NCBI GenBank assembly: GCA_025210345.1
Contig: JAOARX010000024.1
Span: forward strand, 1 to 64,000
Direction of reading: 5' to 3'
Length of the DNA stretch: 64,000 bases
Origin: Pelagimonas sp.
GTDB taxonomy: Bacteria; Pseudomonadota; Alphaproteobacteria; Rhodobacterales; Rhodobacteraceae
Part shown: positions 25,571-34,489 of the stretch, one piece after another
Numbering within the stretch: position 1 is the first letter of the stretch
How the letters are laid out: every line of letters begins with the position of its first letter
Notes under the pieces: model-generated
Database searches by the model: none
What the model saw: the letters and a program-made list of their open reading frames with translations, nothing else
Told to the model about the DNA's origin: nothing
Program-made: the position numbers and the translations under genes

Positions 25571-26233
25571 ATGTCCTCGGATCCGCGCCCCCAAACCAAA
25601 CGCGAAATCCGCCAAGAGAACGAGCGGATTATTTTACAGGCAGCGGAAAAAGTCTTTGCAGAAGCAGGGTTTGGAGGCGCAACCATGCAGTTGATCGCGG
25701 ATGTTGCCGGATTGCCCAAGGCCAATTTGCACTATTATTACTCAACAAAAGAGGCGCTGTATCGGCGCGTGGTTGAGAATATTTTCAACATCTGGCTGAC
25801 CGCCGCCGACACCTTTGAAGCCTCGCCCGGCCCCGCCGAAGGGATCGGCAAGTACATCGACGCCAAACTAGAGATCTCGCGGTCGCATCCAGCGGGGTCC
25901 AAGGTCTGGGCAAACGAAGTCATGCACCGCGCGCCCGTGATCCAGGACTATCTGGAAACCGCCCTGGCCGAATGGACCGACAGCCGCATCGCTGTGATAA
26001 ATGGCTGGATCGACAAAGGGTTGATGGATCCGGTCGACCCGCGCCACCTGCTGTACATGATCTGGGCGACGACCCAGCATTACGCGGACTTTGGGCATCA
26101 GATCGACACATTGAACGGCGGCGCCCCCCTGAATGACGCGCAGTGGGCGGATGTCAAACACAACGTAAAACGCATCATCCTCAAGGGAATCGGTCTGGCG
26201 GATCACGACATCGAGGCCCTGCGCCCCAGGTAG
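25571..26233 (+). CDS. TetR-family regulator, RutR-like (copy 2)
   Basis: 220-residue TetR protein with HTH IILQAAEKVFAEAGFGGATMQLIADVAG then LPKANLHYYYSTKE and the RutR-type C-terminal block MIWATTQHYADFGHQIDTL. The ATG at 25571 follows GGAAAG; the longer frame from 25532 would run through the operator. It is divergent from the pyrimidine operon and preceded by two RutR-like palindromes, so it is the better candidate for the pyrimidine-responsive regulator. Confidence 0.88.
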   Translation: MSSDPRPQTKREIRQENERIILQAAEKVFAEAGFGGATMQLIADVAGLPKANLHYYYSTKEALYRRVVENIFNIWLTAADTFEASPGPAEGIGKYIDAKLEISRSHPAGSKVWANEVMHRAPVIQDYLETALAEWTDSRIAVINGWIDKGLMDPVDPRHLLYMIWATTQHYADFGHQIDTLNGGAPLNDAQWADVKHNVKRIILKGIGLADHDIEALRPR

Positions 26234-26239
26234 ATCCAC

Positions 26240-29200
26240 CTAATCCTCAGTCTGAATTCGCAGTGCCTGCGCCGCTGCGCGCAACAGATCCGCCCGGCGC
26301 ACAGGCTTCATCAGCCGAATATCTTCATCGCGCAGCGCATATTCTTGCACCAATGTTTCGCTGGCATATCCAGACAAAAAGACCACGGGCAGGTCCGGCC
26401 GGATGCTGCGTAGCTCTTTGACCAACATCGGTCCTTGCAGGCGCCCAGGCATCACGATGTCACTGATCAACAAATCAAATTCCGGGTCCTTGGAAAAAAT
26501 TTCCTTCGCCTCATCGCCCGAACCTGCGGCACGGACTTCAAATCCTGCCTTGCGCAACCCATTGACAAGAATGGTCAAAACATCCGGTTCGTCTTCGACG
26601 ATCAACACGCGCCGACCTGCAAACACGCCCGAAGACACTTCGACCCTTGCTGGGCCTTGGAACTTGTCTTGGTCCTCATTGACAGCTTGAAAAACTAGCC
26701 TGAAAGTCGTGCCCTCTCCGGGGAGGGATTCAACCTGAACCGTTCCTCCGGACTGTCGCATAAAACCCATCACCATCGACAATCCCAAACCCGATCCGGC
26801 CCCTGGCGCCTTGGTGGAGAAGAATGGCTCAAACACCTGCGAAAGCTGCTCGGGCGGGATGCCATGGCCCGTATCGCTGACAGACAGCGACACGTAGCGC
26901 CCCGGTGCCAAATCGGCATCATGCCCGTCCCGAATCCGCTGTTCGACAAACAGGTTTTTGGCTTCGATGCGCAGGTTTCCGCCCTGCTCCATGGCGTCAC
27001 GCGCATTCAATATCAGATTGAGCAAAGCGCTTTCGGTCGAGCCGGTATCGGCTTCGATCGGCCACAGATCGTCGGCCAGATCCGTTTCTAGGGAAATCCG
27101 CGCCGGGAGCGTACGCCCAATCCAGTCGCGTTGTTCAAGGACAAGGTCGTTCAGATAGATCCGTTGCGGGCTGAGCGGTGCCTTGCGGGCGAATGCCAGC
27201 ATCGAGCGCGTCAGATCCCCGCCACGCTGCGTTGCGGACAAAGCGCTGTTGATCAAAGCACTTTGCGCGGAATTGGTGTTATCATCACGCAGCAGCTCTA
27301 AATTTCCCATGATGACGGCAAGCAAATTGTTAAAGTCATGCGCGACCCCCCCGGTCAGTTGCCCGATCATTTCGCTTTTTTGCGCACGGTGCGACACCTC
27401 ACGTTCACGTTCATACCGCTTTTGCGCGGCGACTTCGCGTGTGACGTCCAGGGCAAAGGCCTCGACATAGTGGTCGCCGTTTTCGCTATGCTGATAGGGG
27501 GGCGTTGAAAAATAGTCGACCCAGCGGGTTTCGCCGCTTGTGTGGGTGATCTGAAACCGTCTGTAAAAAGGTTGGCCCGCGCGAAAGGCGGCCTCGCGCT
27601 CAGCATAGAAGATCGGCAGATCATCGGGATCATGCGCTTTGCCAAACAGGCTTACATCCGCTTGCAAATCCCTGGCTGGAATGCCCCAGATCTCTTCACA
27701 TTTTGCGCTGATAAACGTCACCTTTCCCAAGGGCCCCCCGTCATAGCGGCGCTGGATCACCGCCCCCGGCAGGTTGGCGATGATCCGGTCAAGGCGCTCT
27801 TCGGTGGCACGCAATTTGCGGTCCGCCCGCATTCGGCCCGTGATGTTTCTCACGATGACGATTGCCTCAGGCCCGCCAGAGACAACACAAATCCGGGCTT
27901 CGTAATATTGCACCTTTCCCTTGACTTCGATGGCGTAATCCCACGAAGAGGTGCGCCCCGTGGCCAAGGCACGTTTATGATGTCGTCTAAAGTCCCGCCC
28001 CAGATCGGGGGGCAGTACATCCGTTACCAACCGCCCCATAAACGCCTCGGGCGGCAGGTACAGATTGGTGCTGTCTTCGCTCCGATAGTCTAGGATCTCA
28101 CCCTGCGGGCCCACGCGAAAATACGTGTCTGGCACCGCATCCAACAGGGCTGACATCAGCGCCAAACGGCGCTGGTCGTCGGCGCGTGCTTCTTGGCGCT
28201 CGGCGGACATCTGGCGAAAGCTGTCTGATATCTGGCCAAATTCCGCAACCGTACGCACACTGCGATCAGAAACGGTCAATTTCCCTTCGCCATTTCTGGC
28301 GATGCCCTTGATCTCGCGGGTCAGCCCCTCAACGGGTTGGGAAATAGTGCGCTGCGTGACCGCCATCACCAATTGCCCCAGCACCAAGAACGCCACAGCC
28401 ATCAATGACAATCGCATCCATAACCGGGTTTGTACCGCCTGAAGCTCAGCTTCAACAGGAAGCGCAAGATGCAGGAAAACCGTGCCAATTTGCGGCTCGG
28501 ACAGCAGCCCAAGGGAATAAACGATATGACGACCCATTTCACCAAAATCGCTCAGGGCCATGACCCCTTGCTTTTGGGTTGCCCAGTCCTTGCGTGTCGA
28601 GATATCGCCCAACACCATCGCGTCGCGGTCGCGGACGCCCGACAGGCGCACCCCTTGCGCATTTGTCAAAACCGCCAAGGGCGTTTGGGTTTGTGTCATC
28701 GCCGCAAGCGGATCTCGCCACCACTCCAGCGACAATCTGAGCATGGTCACCCCCACCATCCTATCCGAGCCAATGGCGCCCAGGGGCCGCATATAGATGA
28801 CGGATCCACCCCCCGTTTCTCCAGAGGGCAAACCCAGCCCGATCGCCAAATTATATTGCTGCATCGCACGTTGAAAATACGGCGTGTTTTTCAGATTATC
28901 TCCCCCCCATGCTCCGCCGGTGCCACAGATCACACCACCACCCGACCCAACCACGGACAGGGTGTAATACCTGGCGATCAACGGTTCGAGGGCCTCCATG
29001 GCCCGGTCACATCCTTCCCCGTGCGGATTCCTGATATTCGGCAAACGCGCAAAATCATCCATGACTTTCGCCGCGCCACGCAACAGGACCTTCTGCCGAT
29101 TCTGGAACAAACTGGCCACCATTTCCGCACGCTGTGTGTGTGTGTCGATCACGGCTTTGCGTTCCATATGACTGACATGGATGAGCGCAACAAAGATCGG

Positions 29201-29305
29201 CAGCGCGATCAGCACCCCCAAAACGCGAATGCGGCGGCGCAATTGCCTGCCGAACAACTGTCCGTTTGAGGGGGCAATCCCGCGATCCTGCGTCATTTCA
29301 CTCAC
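26240..29305 (-). CDS. Hybrid sensor histidine kinase with periplasmic sensor, HAMP and two PAS domains
   Basis: Membrane kinase of 1021 residues. TM1 is about 29-46, followed by a Cache-like extracytoplasmic domain to about 296, TM2 about 297-316 and HAMP to about 375. PAS domains lie near 380-490 and 500-625. The phospho-acceptor is His656 in GGVAHDFNN, then HATPase (DTGHGI, GSGLGLS) and a C-terminal receiver with Asp949 and Lys1000. The GTG start follows AAAGG. No separate response regulator lies next to it. The signal is unknown. Confidence 0.9.
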   Translation of the reverse strand: MSEMTQDRGIAPSNGQLFGRQLRRRIRVLGVLIALPIFVALIHVSHMERKAVIDTHTQRAEMVASLFQNRQKVLLRGAAKVMDDFARLPNIRNPHGEGCDRAMEALEPLIARYYTLSVVGSGGGVICGTGGAWGGDNLKNTPYFQRAMQQYNLAIGLGLPSGETGGGSVIYMRPLGAIGSDRMVGVTMLRLSLEWWRDPLAAMTQTQTPLAVLTNAQGVRLSGVRDRDAMVLGDISTRKDWATQKQGVMALSDFGEMGRHIVYSLGLLSEPQIGTVFLHLALPVEAELQAVQTRLWMRLSLMAVAFLVLGQLVMAVTQRTISQPVEGLTREIKGIARNGEGKLTVSDRSVRTVAEFGQISDSFRQMSAERQEARADDQRRLALMSALLDAVPDTYFRVGPQGEILDYRSEDSTNLYLPPEAFMGRLVTDVLPPDLGRDFRRHHKRALATGRTSSWDYAIEVKGKVQYYEARICVVSGGPEAIVIVRNITGRMRADRKLRATEERLDRIIANLPGAVIQRRYDGGPLGKVTFISAKCEEIWGIPARDLQADVSLFGKAHDPDDLPIFYAEREAAFRAGQPFYRRFQITHTSGETRWVDYFSTPPYQHSENGDHYVEAFALDVTREVAAQKRYEREREVSHRAQKSEMIGQLTGGVAHDFNNLLAVIMGNLELLRDDNTNSAQSALINSALSATQRGGDLTRSMLAFARKAPLSPQRIYLNDLVLEQRDWIGRTLPARISLETDLADDLWPIEADTGSTESALLNLILNARDAMEQGGNLRIEAKNLFVEQRIRDGHDADLAPGRYVSLSVSDTGHGIPPEQLSQVFEPFFSTKAPGAGSGLGLSMVMGFMRQSGGTVQVESLPGEGTTFRLVFQAVNEDQDKFQGPARVEVSSGVFAGRRVLIVEDEPDVLTILVNGLRKAGFEVRAAGSGDEAKEIFSKDPEFDLLISDIVMPGRLQGPMLVKELRSIRPDLPVVFLSGYASETLVQEYALRDEDIRLMKPVRRADLLRAAAQALRIQTED

Positions 29306-29490
29306 GTTCGCCTTTGGGCCACACCAGCCCCCTCCCGTGTTGCTTGTGGCGAAGCTAAACGTTCAGTCAAACACTTGCCAAGCCCAATGAACATGGAATG
29401 TGTGGTTATTCCCTTAAAACGCTGCTGAGTGATCCCAACCTGTCAGGCAAAAGCCGCGCGGCGATTTTGTGGGTACATAGGGGTTGCCAG

Positions 29491-29507
29491 ATCCTCCCCA
29501 GGGGGAT
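29491..29507. promoter_or_regulatory. Candidate operator of the metal-sensing repressor
   Basis: ATCCTCCCCAGGGGGAT is a near-palindrome with a central G/C tract and A/T ends, the shape of CsoR/RcnR-family operators. It lies 12-29 bp before the repressor start, so binding would block the sensor-exporter transcript and overlap its ribosome site. Confidence 0.5.
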
Positions 29508-29519
29508 AGCAAACTCAGC

Positions 29520-29777
29520 ATGAGCACATCCCACCCACATTCAAGCCATCCGAAAATCGTATCCCGTCTCAAACGCGCGGACGGGCATCTGCGCGCGGTG
29601 ATCGTCATGGTCGAAGCAGGCCGCCCCTGTGTGGAACTGGCGCAGCAGCTGCAAGCGGTTGAAAGCGCCATTCGCAACGCCAAGCAGACCCTGATCCATG
29701 ATCATATTGATCACTGCCTCAGTGCCCAATCGCCCTCTGACCCGGATGCTCTCAAATCCATCACACGCTATCTATGA
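29520..29777 (+). CDS. CsoR/RcnR/InrS-family metal-sensing repressor, nickel-type ligand set
   Basis: All-helical repressor of 85 residues. Aligned to RcnR and CsoR by the central G22 and the Cys, candidate metal ligands are His5, Cys37, His62 and Cys66. The Cys-His-Cys spacing of 25 and 4 equals CsoR, but with the N-terminal His the set is His-Cys-His-Cys, as I recall for the cyanobacterial nickel sensor InrS. It ends 7 bp before an exporter with a His-rich tail, matching the InrS-NrsD pairing. The longer frame from 29484 runs through the operator and is rejected. Confidence 0.85.
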   Translation: MSTSHPHSSHPKIVSRLKRADGHLRAVIVMVEAGRPCVELAQQLQAVESAIRNAKQTLIHDHIDHCLSAQSPSDPDALKSITRYL

Positions 29778-29784
29778 GCCCAAC

Positions 29785-31104
29785 ATGTTCAGCCTTCTTG
29801 CCAAGCGAACCTATCGACATCTGTTTCTAGCGCAGCTCATTGCGCTTATGGGTACGGGGCTGGCGACCGTGGCACTTGGCCTTATGGCCTATGATCTGGA
29901 TCCGGACGGGGCCGCGATGATCCTTGGCACGATCTTTACCATCAAAATGGTGGCGTATGTCGGCATTGCCCCGATCGCGGGGACGTTTGCCGAACGGGTG
30001 AACCGGCGGGTGCTATTGGTCGGGCTGGATCTTGTGCGGGCGTTCGCCATGCTGTGCCTGCCCTTTGTCGCGCAAACCTGGCATGTCTTTGGCCTGATAT
30101 TTCTGATGCAAGCTGCGTCGGCGGCCTTTACCCCCACGTTCCAAGCAACGATCCCGGACGTCTTACCAGATGAAGCCGAATACACCCGCGCGTTGTCGCT
30201 GTCGCGTCTGGCCTCGGATCTGGAGAACATCATCAGCCCGACCATAGCGGCGCTGTTGTTGATTGTCCTCAGCTACCAGGCCTTGTTCCTGGGGGCATTT
30301 GCGGGTTTTCTTGCCTCGGCGCTATTGGTCTTGGCAGTGTCGTTGCCGGATCCGAAACCCGGTGCGCCGCGCGGGGTCTATGATCGGACCACCCGAGGAA
30401 TCCGCATCTATCTTGCGACGCCCCGCCTGCGTGGATTGATGGGGCTGAACATTGTGGTATCCAGCGCTGGCGCCATGGTGCTGGTCAATACGGTCGTCCT
30501 GGTGCGCGGGGATCTGGCTCTGGGTGAACCAGCACTGGCCTGGACCATGTTTGCATTCGGAGCCGGCAGCATGATTGCCGCGATGATGCTGCCAAGACTA
30601 TTGGACACACGTCCGGACCGCCCTGTCATGTTCGCTGGCGCCGCGGTGATGGGAGCCGCCCTGTTGGGGCTTGCGGCAACCCTGTCCGTGACCGAGCTGC
30701 GCTGGCTGTATCTGACCATCGCCTGGCTGGCAGTGGGCATGGGTTATTCTACGGTTTTGACACCGGCAGGCCGCCTGTTGGCGCGCTCGGCCCACCCCGA
30801 AGACCGCCCCGCCGTATTTGCCGCCCAATTCGCCCTGTCGCACGCGGCCTGGTTGGTGTGTTATCCGCTGGCGGGGTGGCTTATGACGGCGTTTGGCACC
30901 ATTCCCGCGCTTTTGGGTCTGGCAGCTCTGTCTGGGGTTGGCCTGTTCATCGCCCTGCGTCTTTGGCCCGCAACCGACCCGATTGACGTCAGGCACAGCC
31001 ACGCAAACCTGCCCACCGATCACCCACATCTTCAGGGCCGGCGTGAGCATTCTCACCCGATGATCATCGATGATCTGCATCCGCGTTGGGGACGCGGGCT
31101 TTAG
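29785..31104 (+). CDS. MFS metal exporter, NreB/NrsD-like, with His-rich C-terminus
   Basis: Major facilitator protein of 439 residues with 12 predicted helices (first LFLAQLIALMGTGLATVALGL, MFS loop GTFAERVNRRVLL). The C-terminal tail after the last helix holds His-rich stretches (RHSHANLPTDHPHLQ and REHSHP), a hallmark of NreB/NrsD nickel exporters. It directly follows the metal sensor gene. The start at 29785 avoids overlap with that gene. Nickel or cobalt efflux is the inferred job; a Cu(I) role is less consistent with the tail. Confidence 0.82.
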   Translation: MFSLLAKRTYRHLFLAQLIALMGTGLATVALGLMAYDLDPDGAAMILGTIFTIKMVAYVGIAPIAGTFAERVNRRVLLVGLDLVRAFAMLCLPFVAQTWHVFGLIFLMQAASAAFTPTFQATIPDVLPDEAEYTRALSLSRLASDLENIISPTIAALLLIVLSYQALFLGAFAGFLASALLVLAVSLPDPKPGAPRGVYDRTTRGIRIYLATPRLRGLMGLNIVVSSAGAMVLVNTVVLVRGDLALGEPALAWTMFAFGAGSMIAAMMLPRLLDTRPDRPVMFAGAAVMGAALLGLAATLSVTELRWLYLTIAWLAVGMGYSTVLTPAGRLLARSAHPEDRPAVFAAQFALSHAAWLVCYPLAGWLMTAFGTIPALLGLAALSGVGLFIALRLWPATDPIDVRHSHANLPTDHPHLQGRREHSHPMIIDDLHPRWGRGL

Positions 31105-31256
31105 CCAAGCCTACGCCGTCGGTGCCATTTATCAGCACACAAACGTTGACAACGCCACAGGTGCGCGCGACCCTCAGACCCGTGGCAATCGCGCACTGCC
31201 CGTTTTCGCGCACCGCTTTTTGCCTGGATCTCCCAGGAGAGCAGAGTTAGGAAATT

Positions 31257-33401
31257 ATGACCAAGACAATGCCGAACGCCGATCTTGCTCCCAGCAACAC
31301 CTACGGCGCTGGCTTGGAACGGGCATTGCATCAAAGCGCTGATATCCTGTCCGTCGGTGCGCTGATCGGGCTGATTATTGGGTTGCTTCGCCTCGAAAGT
31401 TCGAGCTGGATGATGGTCGCTCTTCTGGTCATTTTCACGGTCTGCGCCATCCTTCCCGCCTTGGTGTTACGCGCGCGCAGATTCCTGCGGCTTCGTATTG
31501 GTCTGATCGTGGCTGGCTATCTGCAAGGTCTAACCTATCCCATTGCAACACAGGGGATTGCGGATAGTGGCGTGATCTATCTGCCCATGTTGGTGGCCAT
31601 GACCGCCGCTGTGTTCGAGCGGCGCGTAACCTTTGCCCTCTTGGCAGGGATCATCTGCTTTTTGATGTGTGTCTCTGTGATGTATGTCCTTGGCATCTTC
31701 CAAGCCCCTGATCTGCCGTTGCGCGACTGGGCGGCGCGAACTGAAATCTGGGTGACGCTGGTGTTTTCCGTAGCGATCCCTGCGTTGGTTTTGGCGCTAT
31801 TGCTGCATGGCATGCGAAAATCTTGGCAAAACACCAGCAACGAAGCCGCTGAAAAATATGACCAATTCGAAAAGATGGTGGAATATGCCCCCAATGCCAT
31901 TACCATCTTCGATCTGGATCTGGGGCGCTTTGTGGCGGTAAACACCCCGGCCGAGCGTTTGTTTGGCGTCGACCGCGCGACATTGCTGGGCCAAGGCAGC
32001 GTCACCAATATGAGTCCCGAAAGGCAACCCTGCGGCACATCCAGCGATGTGCTTGCCAGAAAGTATCTGCAACAAGCGCTGGACGGAGAGCACCCGGTCT
32101 TTCGCTGGAACCACCTGCATAGCGACGGGCGGGAAATTCCCTGTGAGGTCTCGCTGGTCCGTATCCCCCCCGACAGCAAGCGCCTTGTGCGCGGGTCCAT
32201 TCGTAACATCACCCGCCAACTGGAAGAACAGGCCGACAAAGAGGAACTTCAATATCGTCTGGCCGCATCTCAGCGGCTCGAAGCCATCGGGCACTTGACC
32301 GGCGGTGTCGCACATGATTTCAACAATCTGCTGGCAATCGTGTTGGGCAACCTCGAACTGCTTCAGGACGAAATCACCAGTGAACGCCAAAAAGAGCTGC
32401 TACAGCCCACAATCGAGGCCACGCTGCGTGGGGCAAGCCTGACAAAAAGCATGCTGAGCTTTGCCCGGCGCGCGCCGCTGGATCCGGTGATCGTGGATAT
32501 GAACAAACTGGTCCGCGACACCAAGAACTGGACCAGTCGCACGCTCCCGACGAACATGGTCATCGAAACCTCTTTGCTGGCGGGCCTGTGGTCGGTTCAG
32601 GCTGACCCCGGTGCCACGGAAAACGCCCTGATCAATCTCATCTTGAACGCACGCGATGCCATGCCAAACGGGGGGGACCTAACCATCGAGACCGCCAATG
32701 TGCGCATTGACGAGGCCTATATCGATAGCCGCCAGGAAGAGCTTGAACCCGGTCGCTATGTGATGGTTGCTGTGTCAGACACCGGTGTCGGCATTGATCA
32801 AGACACCCTGGAAAACATTTTTGTGCCCTTCTTTACCACCAAGGAAACCGGGCGCGGTTCGGGGCTTGGGCTGTCCATGGTTCAGGGCTTCATGCGCCAA
32901 TCCGGCGGCACCATCCAAGTCTATTCCGAGCCAGGTGTCGGCACGACATTCAAGCTGTATTTCCCGGCCACGGATGCGCCCCCCGATCCTGCGATGACGG
33001 CGCAGCCCGCGCCGCTTTCTTCGGGTGAAAAGCGCATTTTGCTTTCCGAAGACGAAGACGATGTGCGCACCGTTCTGACCGCGATGCTGGGGGCCGCGGG
33101 CTATCACGTTGTCAGCGCAGCCAGTGGTGATGCGGCGATCGAGATTTTTGAAACAGACCGCAACTTTGACCTTTTGCTGACGGATATCGTCATGCCTGGT
33201 CAGCTTCAGGGCACCGGACTTGCCAAGGCCATCCGCGCCAAAGCCCCGGAGCTGCCCGTCATCTTTATGTCCGGCTACGCGGCCGAGGCGACGGTTCATG
33301 GAAACGGCCTGCGCCCCAGCGACATCCGGCTGATGAAACCCGTAATGCGGCGCGATCTGCTTGAGGCGGTGACAACGATGCTGGACGATTCCCGCACCTA
33401 G
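31257..33401 (+). CDS. Hybrid sensor histidine kinase with multi-helix membrane domain and PAS
   Basis: 714-residue kinase. Residues 30-185 hold about five or six membrane helices without an obvious periplasmic domain. A PAS domain follows at about 203-320 (YAPNAITIFDLDLGRFVAVN), then the acceptor His353 in GGVAHDFNN, HATPase motifs (DTGVGI, GSGLGLS 534-540) and a receiver with Asp643 and Lys694. The catalytic half closely parallels the kinase at 26240-29305. Both receivers have the TDIVMPG-LQG pattern. The start ATG follows GGAAATT. Signal and output are unknown. Confidence 0.9.
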   Translation: MTKTMPNADLAPSNTYGAGLERALHQSADILSVGALIGLIIGLLRLESSSWMMVALLVIFTVCAILPALVLRARRFLRLRIGLIVAGYLQGLTYPIATQGIADSGVIYLPMLVAMTAAVFERRVTFALLAGIICFLMCVSVMYVLGIFQAPDLPLRDWAARTEIWVTLVFSVAIPALVLALLLHGMRKSWQNTSNEAAEKYDQFEKMVEYAPNAITIFDLDLGRFVAVNTPAERLFGVDRATLLGQGSVTNMSPERQPCGTSSDVLARKYLQQALDGEHPVFRWNHLHSDGREIPCEVSLVRIPPDSKRLVRGSIRNITRQLEEQADKEELQYRLAASQRLEAIGHLTGGVAHDFNNLLAIVLGNLELLQDEITSERQKELLQPTIEATLRGASLTKSMLSFARRAPLDPVIVDMNKLVRDTKNWTSRTLPTNMVIETSLLAGLWSVQADPGATENALINLILNARDAMPNGGDLTIETANVRIDEAYIDSRQEELEPGRYVMVAVSDTGVGIDQDTLENIFVPFFTTKETGRGSGLGLSMVQGFMRQSGGTIQVYSEPGVGTTFKLYFPATDAPPDPAMTAQPAPLSSGEKRILLSEDEDDVRTVLTAMLGAAGYHVVSAASGDAAIEIFETDRNFDLLLTDIVMPGQLQGTGLAKAIRAKAPELPVIFMSGYAAEATVHGNGLRPSDIRLMKPVMRRDLLEAVTTMLDDSRT

Positions 33402-33520
33402 GCGGACCGTGTTCGGGGGCAATCAGTCGCGGTCCTGATGCGGATTTGGTCGCTGATACCCCATTGGCCGCAACGGAAAACAGACGCCGCGGATGCCCCT
33501 TCGACACCCTGGCCCCGCGA

Positions 33521-34118
33521 TCAATCGGGTTTCACTTCATAAATGCCCAGCTGATGGCGGGGTGGGTGGAATGTCTCGACACGGTCACAATCTTGTCCGA
33601 CGCAACCGAGATCACAAAGCTGAGCAGTGTCTCAAGCAAAGCAATGGCCGCGACGAAACTGGGGCGTATCGCAAGAGACGCAAAACCCGTGCTGCGCCGC
33701 CAATATGATCGGACTGGCCGGGCTGTCAGAAATCGCGGTGACGGTCATGCACTGCTCACGTGCGATGCGCACGGCCTCGACCACTTCAGAACGGCAGGGG
33801 CGGCAGGTCATCGCGATCAGAACATCCTTCCCACCGCCCAGGCCAGATCATTCACCGGAGTTGAGCCGGCTGCGGGATCGCATTGAAATCGCACATGCTG
33901 GTTGACGCCAGATAGGTAAAGTTGCGCGCATTCGAATTGTTGTGCCCATCCCCCAGGATAAAGAAGACCTTGCAGGCGTTCCCAATGCACTGGGCGGCGG
34001 CCTCAAGCGCGTCAGAGCTGATCTCAAGCAATCGCGCAGCATCAGACGGATCAGCATCAATCATCGACCCGTCTAAGAGACGTACACACGCGGCCCGCCC
34101 CTGCGCCGTTTCCGCCAT
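33521..34118 (-). pseudogene. Frameshifted RpiR/MurR-family regulator, SIS-domain relic
   Basis: Conceptual minus-strand translation in switching frames gives typical SIS-domain pieces. First, EAAAQCIGNACKVFFILGDG and ARNFTYLAS (frame ending 33852). Then, after a shift, EVVEAVRIAREQCMTVTAIS with DSPASPIILAAQHGF. Then, after another shift, SFVAAIALLETLLSFVIS, and finally a frame ending GIYEVKPD at 33521. At least three frameshifts are needed, and the N-terminal HTH_6 domain is not visible. RpiR proteins regulate sugar-phosphate catabolism. The gene is inactive as read. Confidence 0.8.
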
Positions 34119-34149
34119 GCTGAGTGGGCCTACCGACTTGAGCGAGACA

Positions 34150-34194
34150 AAATTCCTTACAAAGGAATTTGCAAATCTCTTTACAAAGAGATTT
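34150..34194. repeat. Twin-palindrome element (copy A)
   Basis: Two palindromes stand side by side. The first (34150-34170) has arms AAATTCCTT/AAGGAATTT around ACA. The second (34173-34194) has arms AAATCTCTTT/AAAGAGATTT around AC. They are separated by GC. Another twin with different sequence but the same layout lies at 40372-40417. Confidence 0.7.
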
Positions 34195-34489
34195 CGTGTC
34201 GAGCGCCTTGATGTCGTGCCATGGTACGCGCACGCGGGGGCTTAGGTTGTCAATACCACGTACCCCGCCTGTAAGGCCGTGGCCTGATCCCTTCCGCAAC
34301 ACGTCTTGCGATGCACCTCTGCATTGGCAGTCACCGCACGAGTGGTGCAGTTTGGGATCAGGTTCTGGCACAGGCCAGGTAGCGCACACAGGTTGGCATA
34401 AGCGAAGCCCAAGCCGGATTACCCCCTTAGCAACGCTCACTCAATTTACGCTTTATATCATTAAAAACAAATATTTACAGAAAAATGGG

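Larger units (their letters stand above)
33402..34489. other. 1.1-kb stretch without an intact gene
   Basis: No full-length gene is supported here. The minus strand from 33521 to 34118 holds the frameshifted RpiR relic listed separately, and 34150-34194 holds a twin-palindrome element. From 34195 to 34489 I see no recognisable gene, only short unsupported frames and an A/T-rich end near 34440-34480. Confidence 0.7.

Noticed and set aside
29520-29777. Assignment as a copper CsoR from the Cys-His-Cys spacing alone
   Set aside because: The extra N-terminal His at the aligned position and the adjacent His-tailed NreB-like exporter fit a nickel sensor better. Copper remains a fallback.
34057-34440. 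127-residue minus-strand frame before the RpiR relic
   Set aside because: Runs through the twin palindrome and shows no HTH pattern, so it does not supply the missing RpiR N-terminus.
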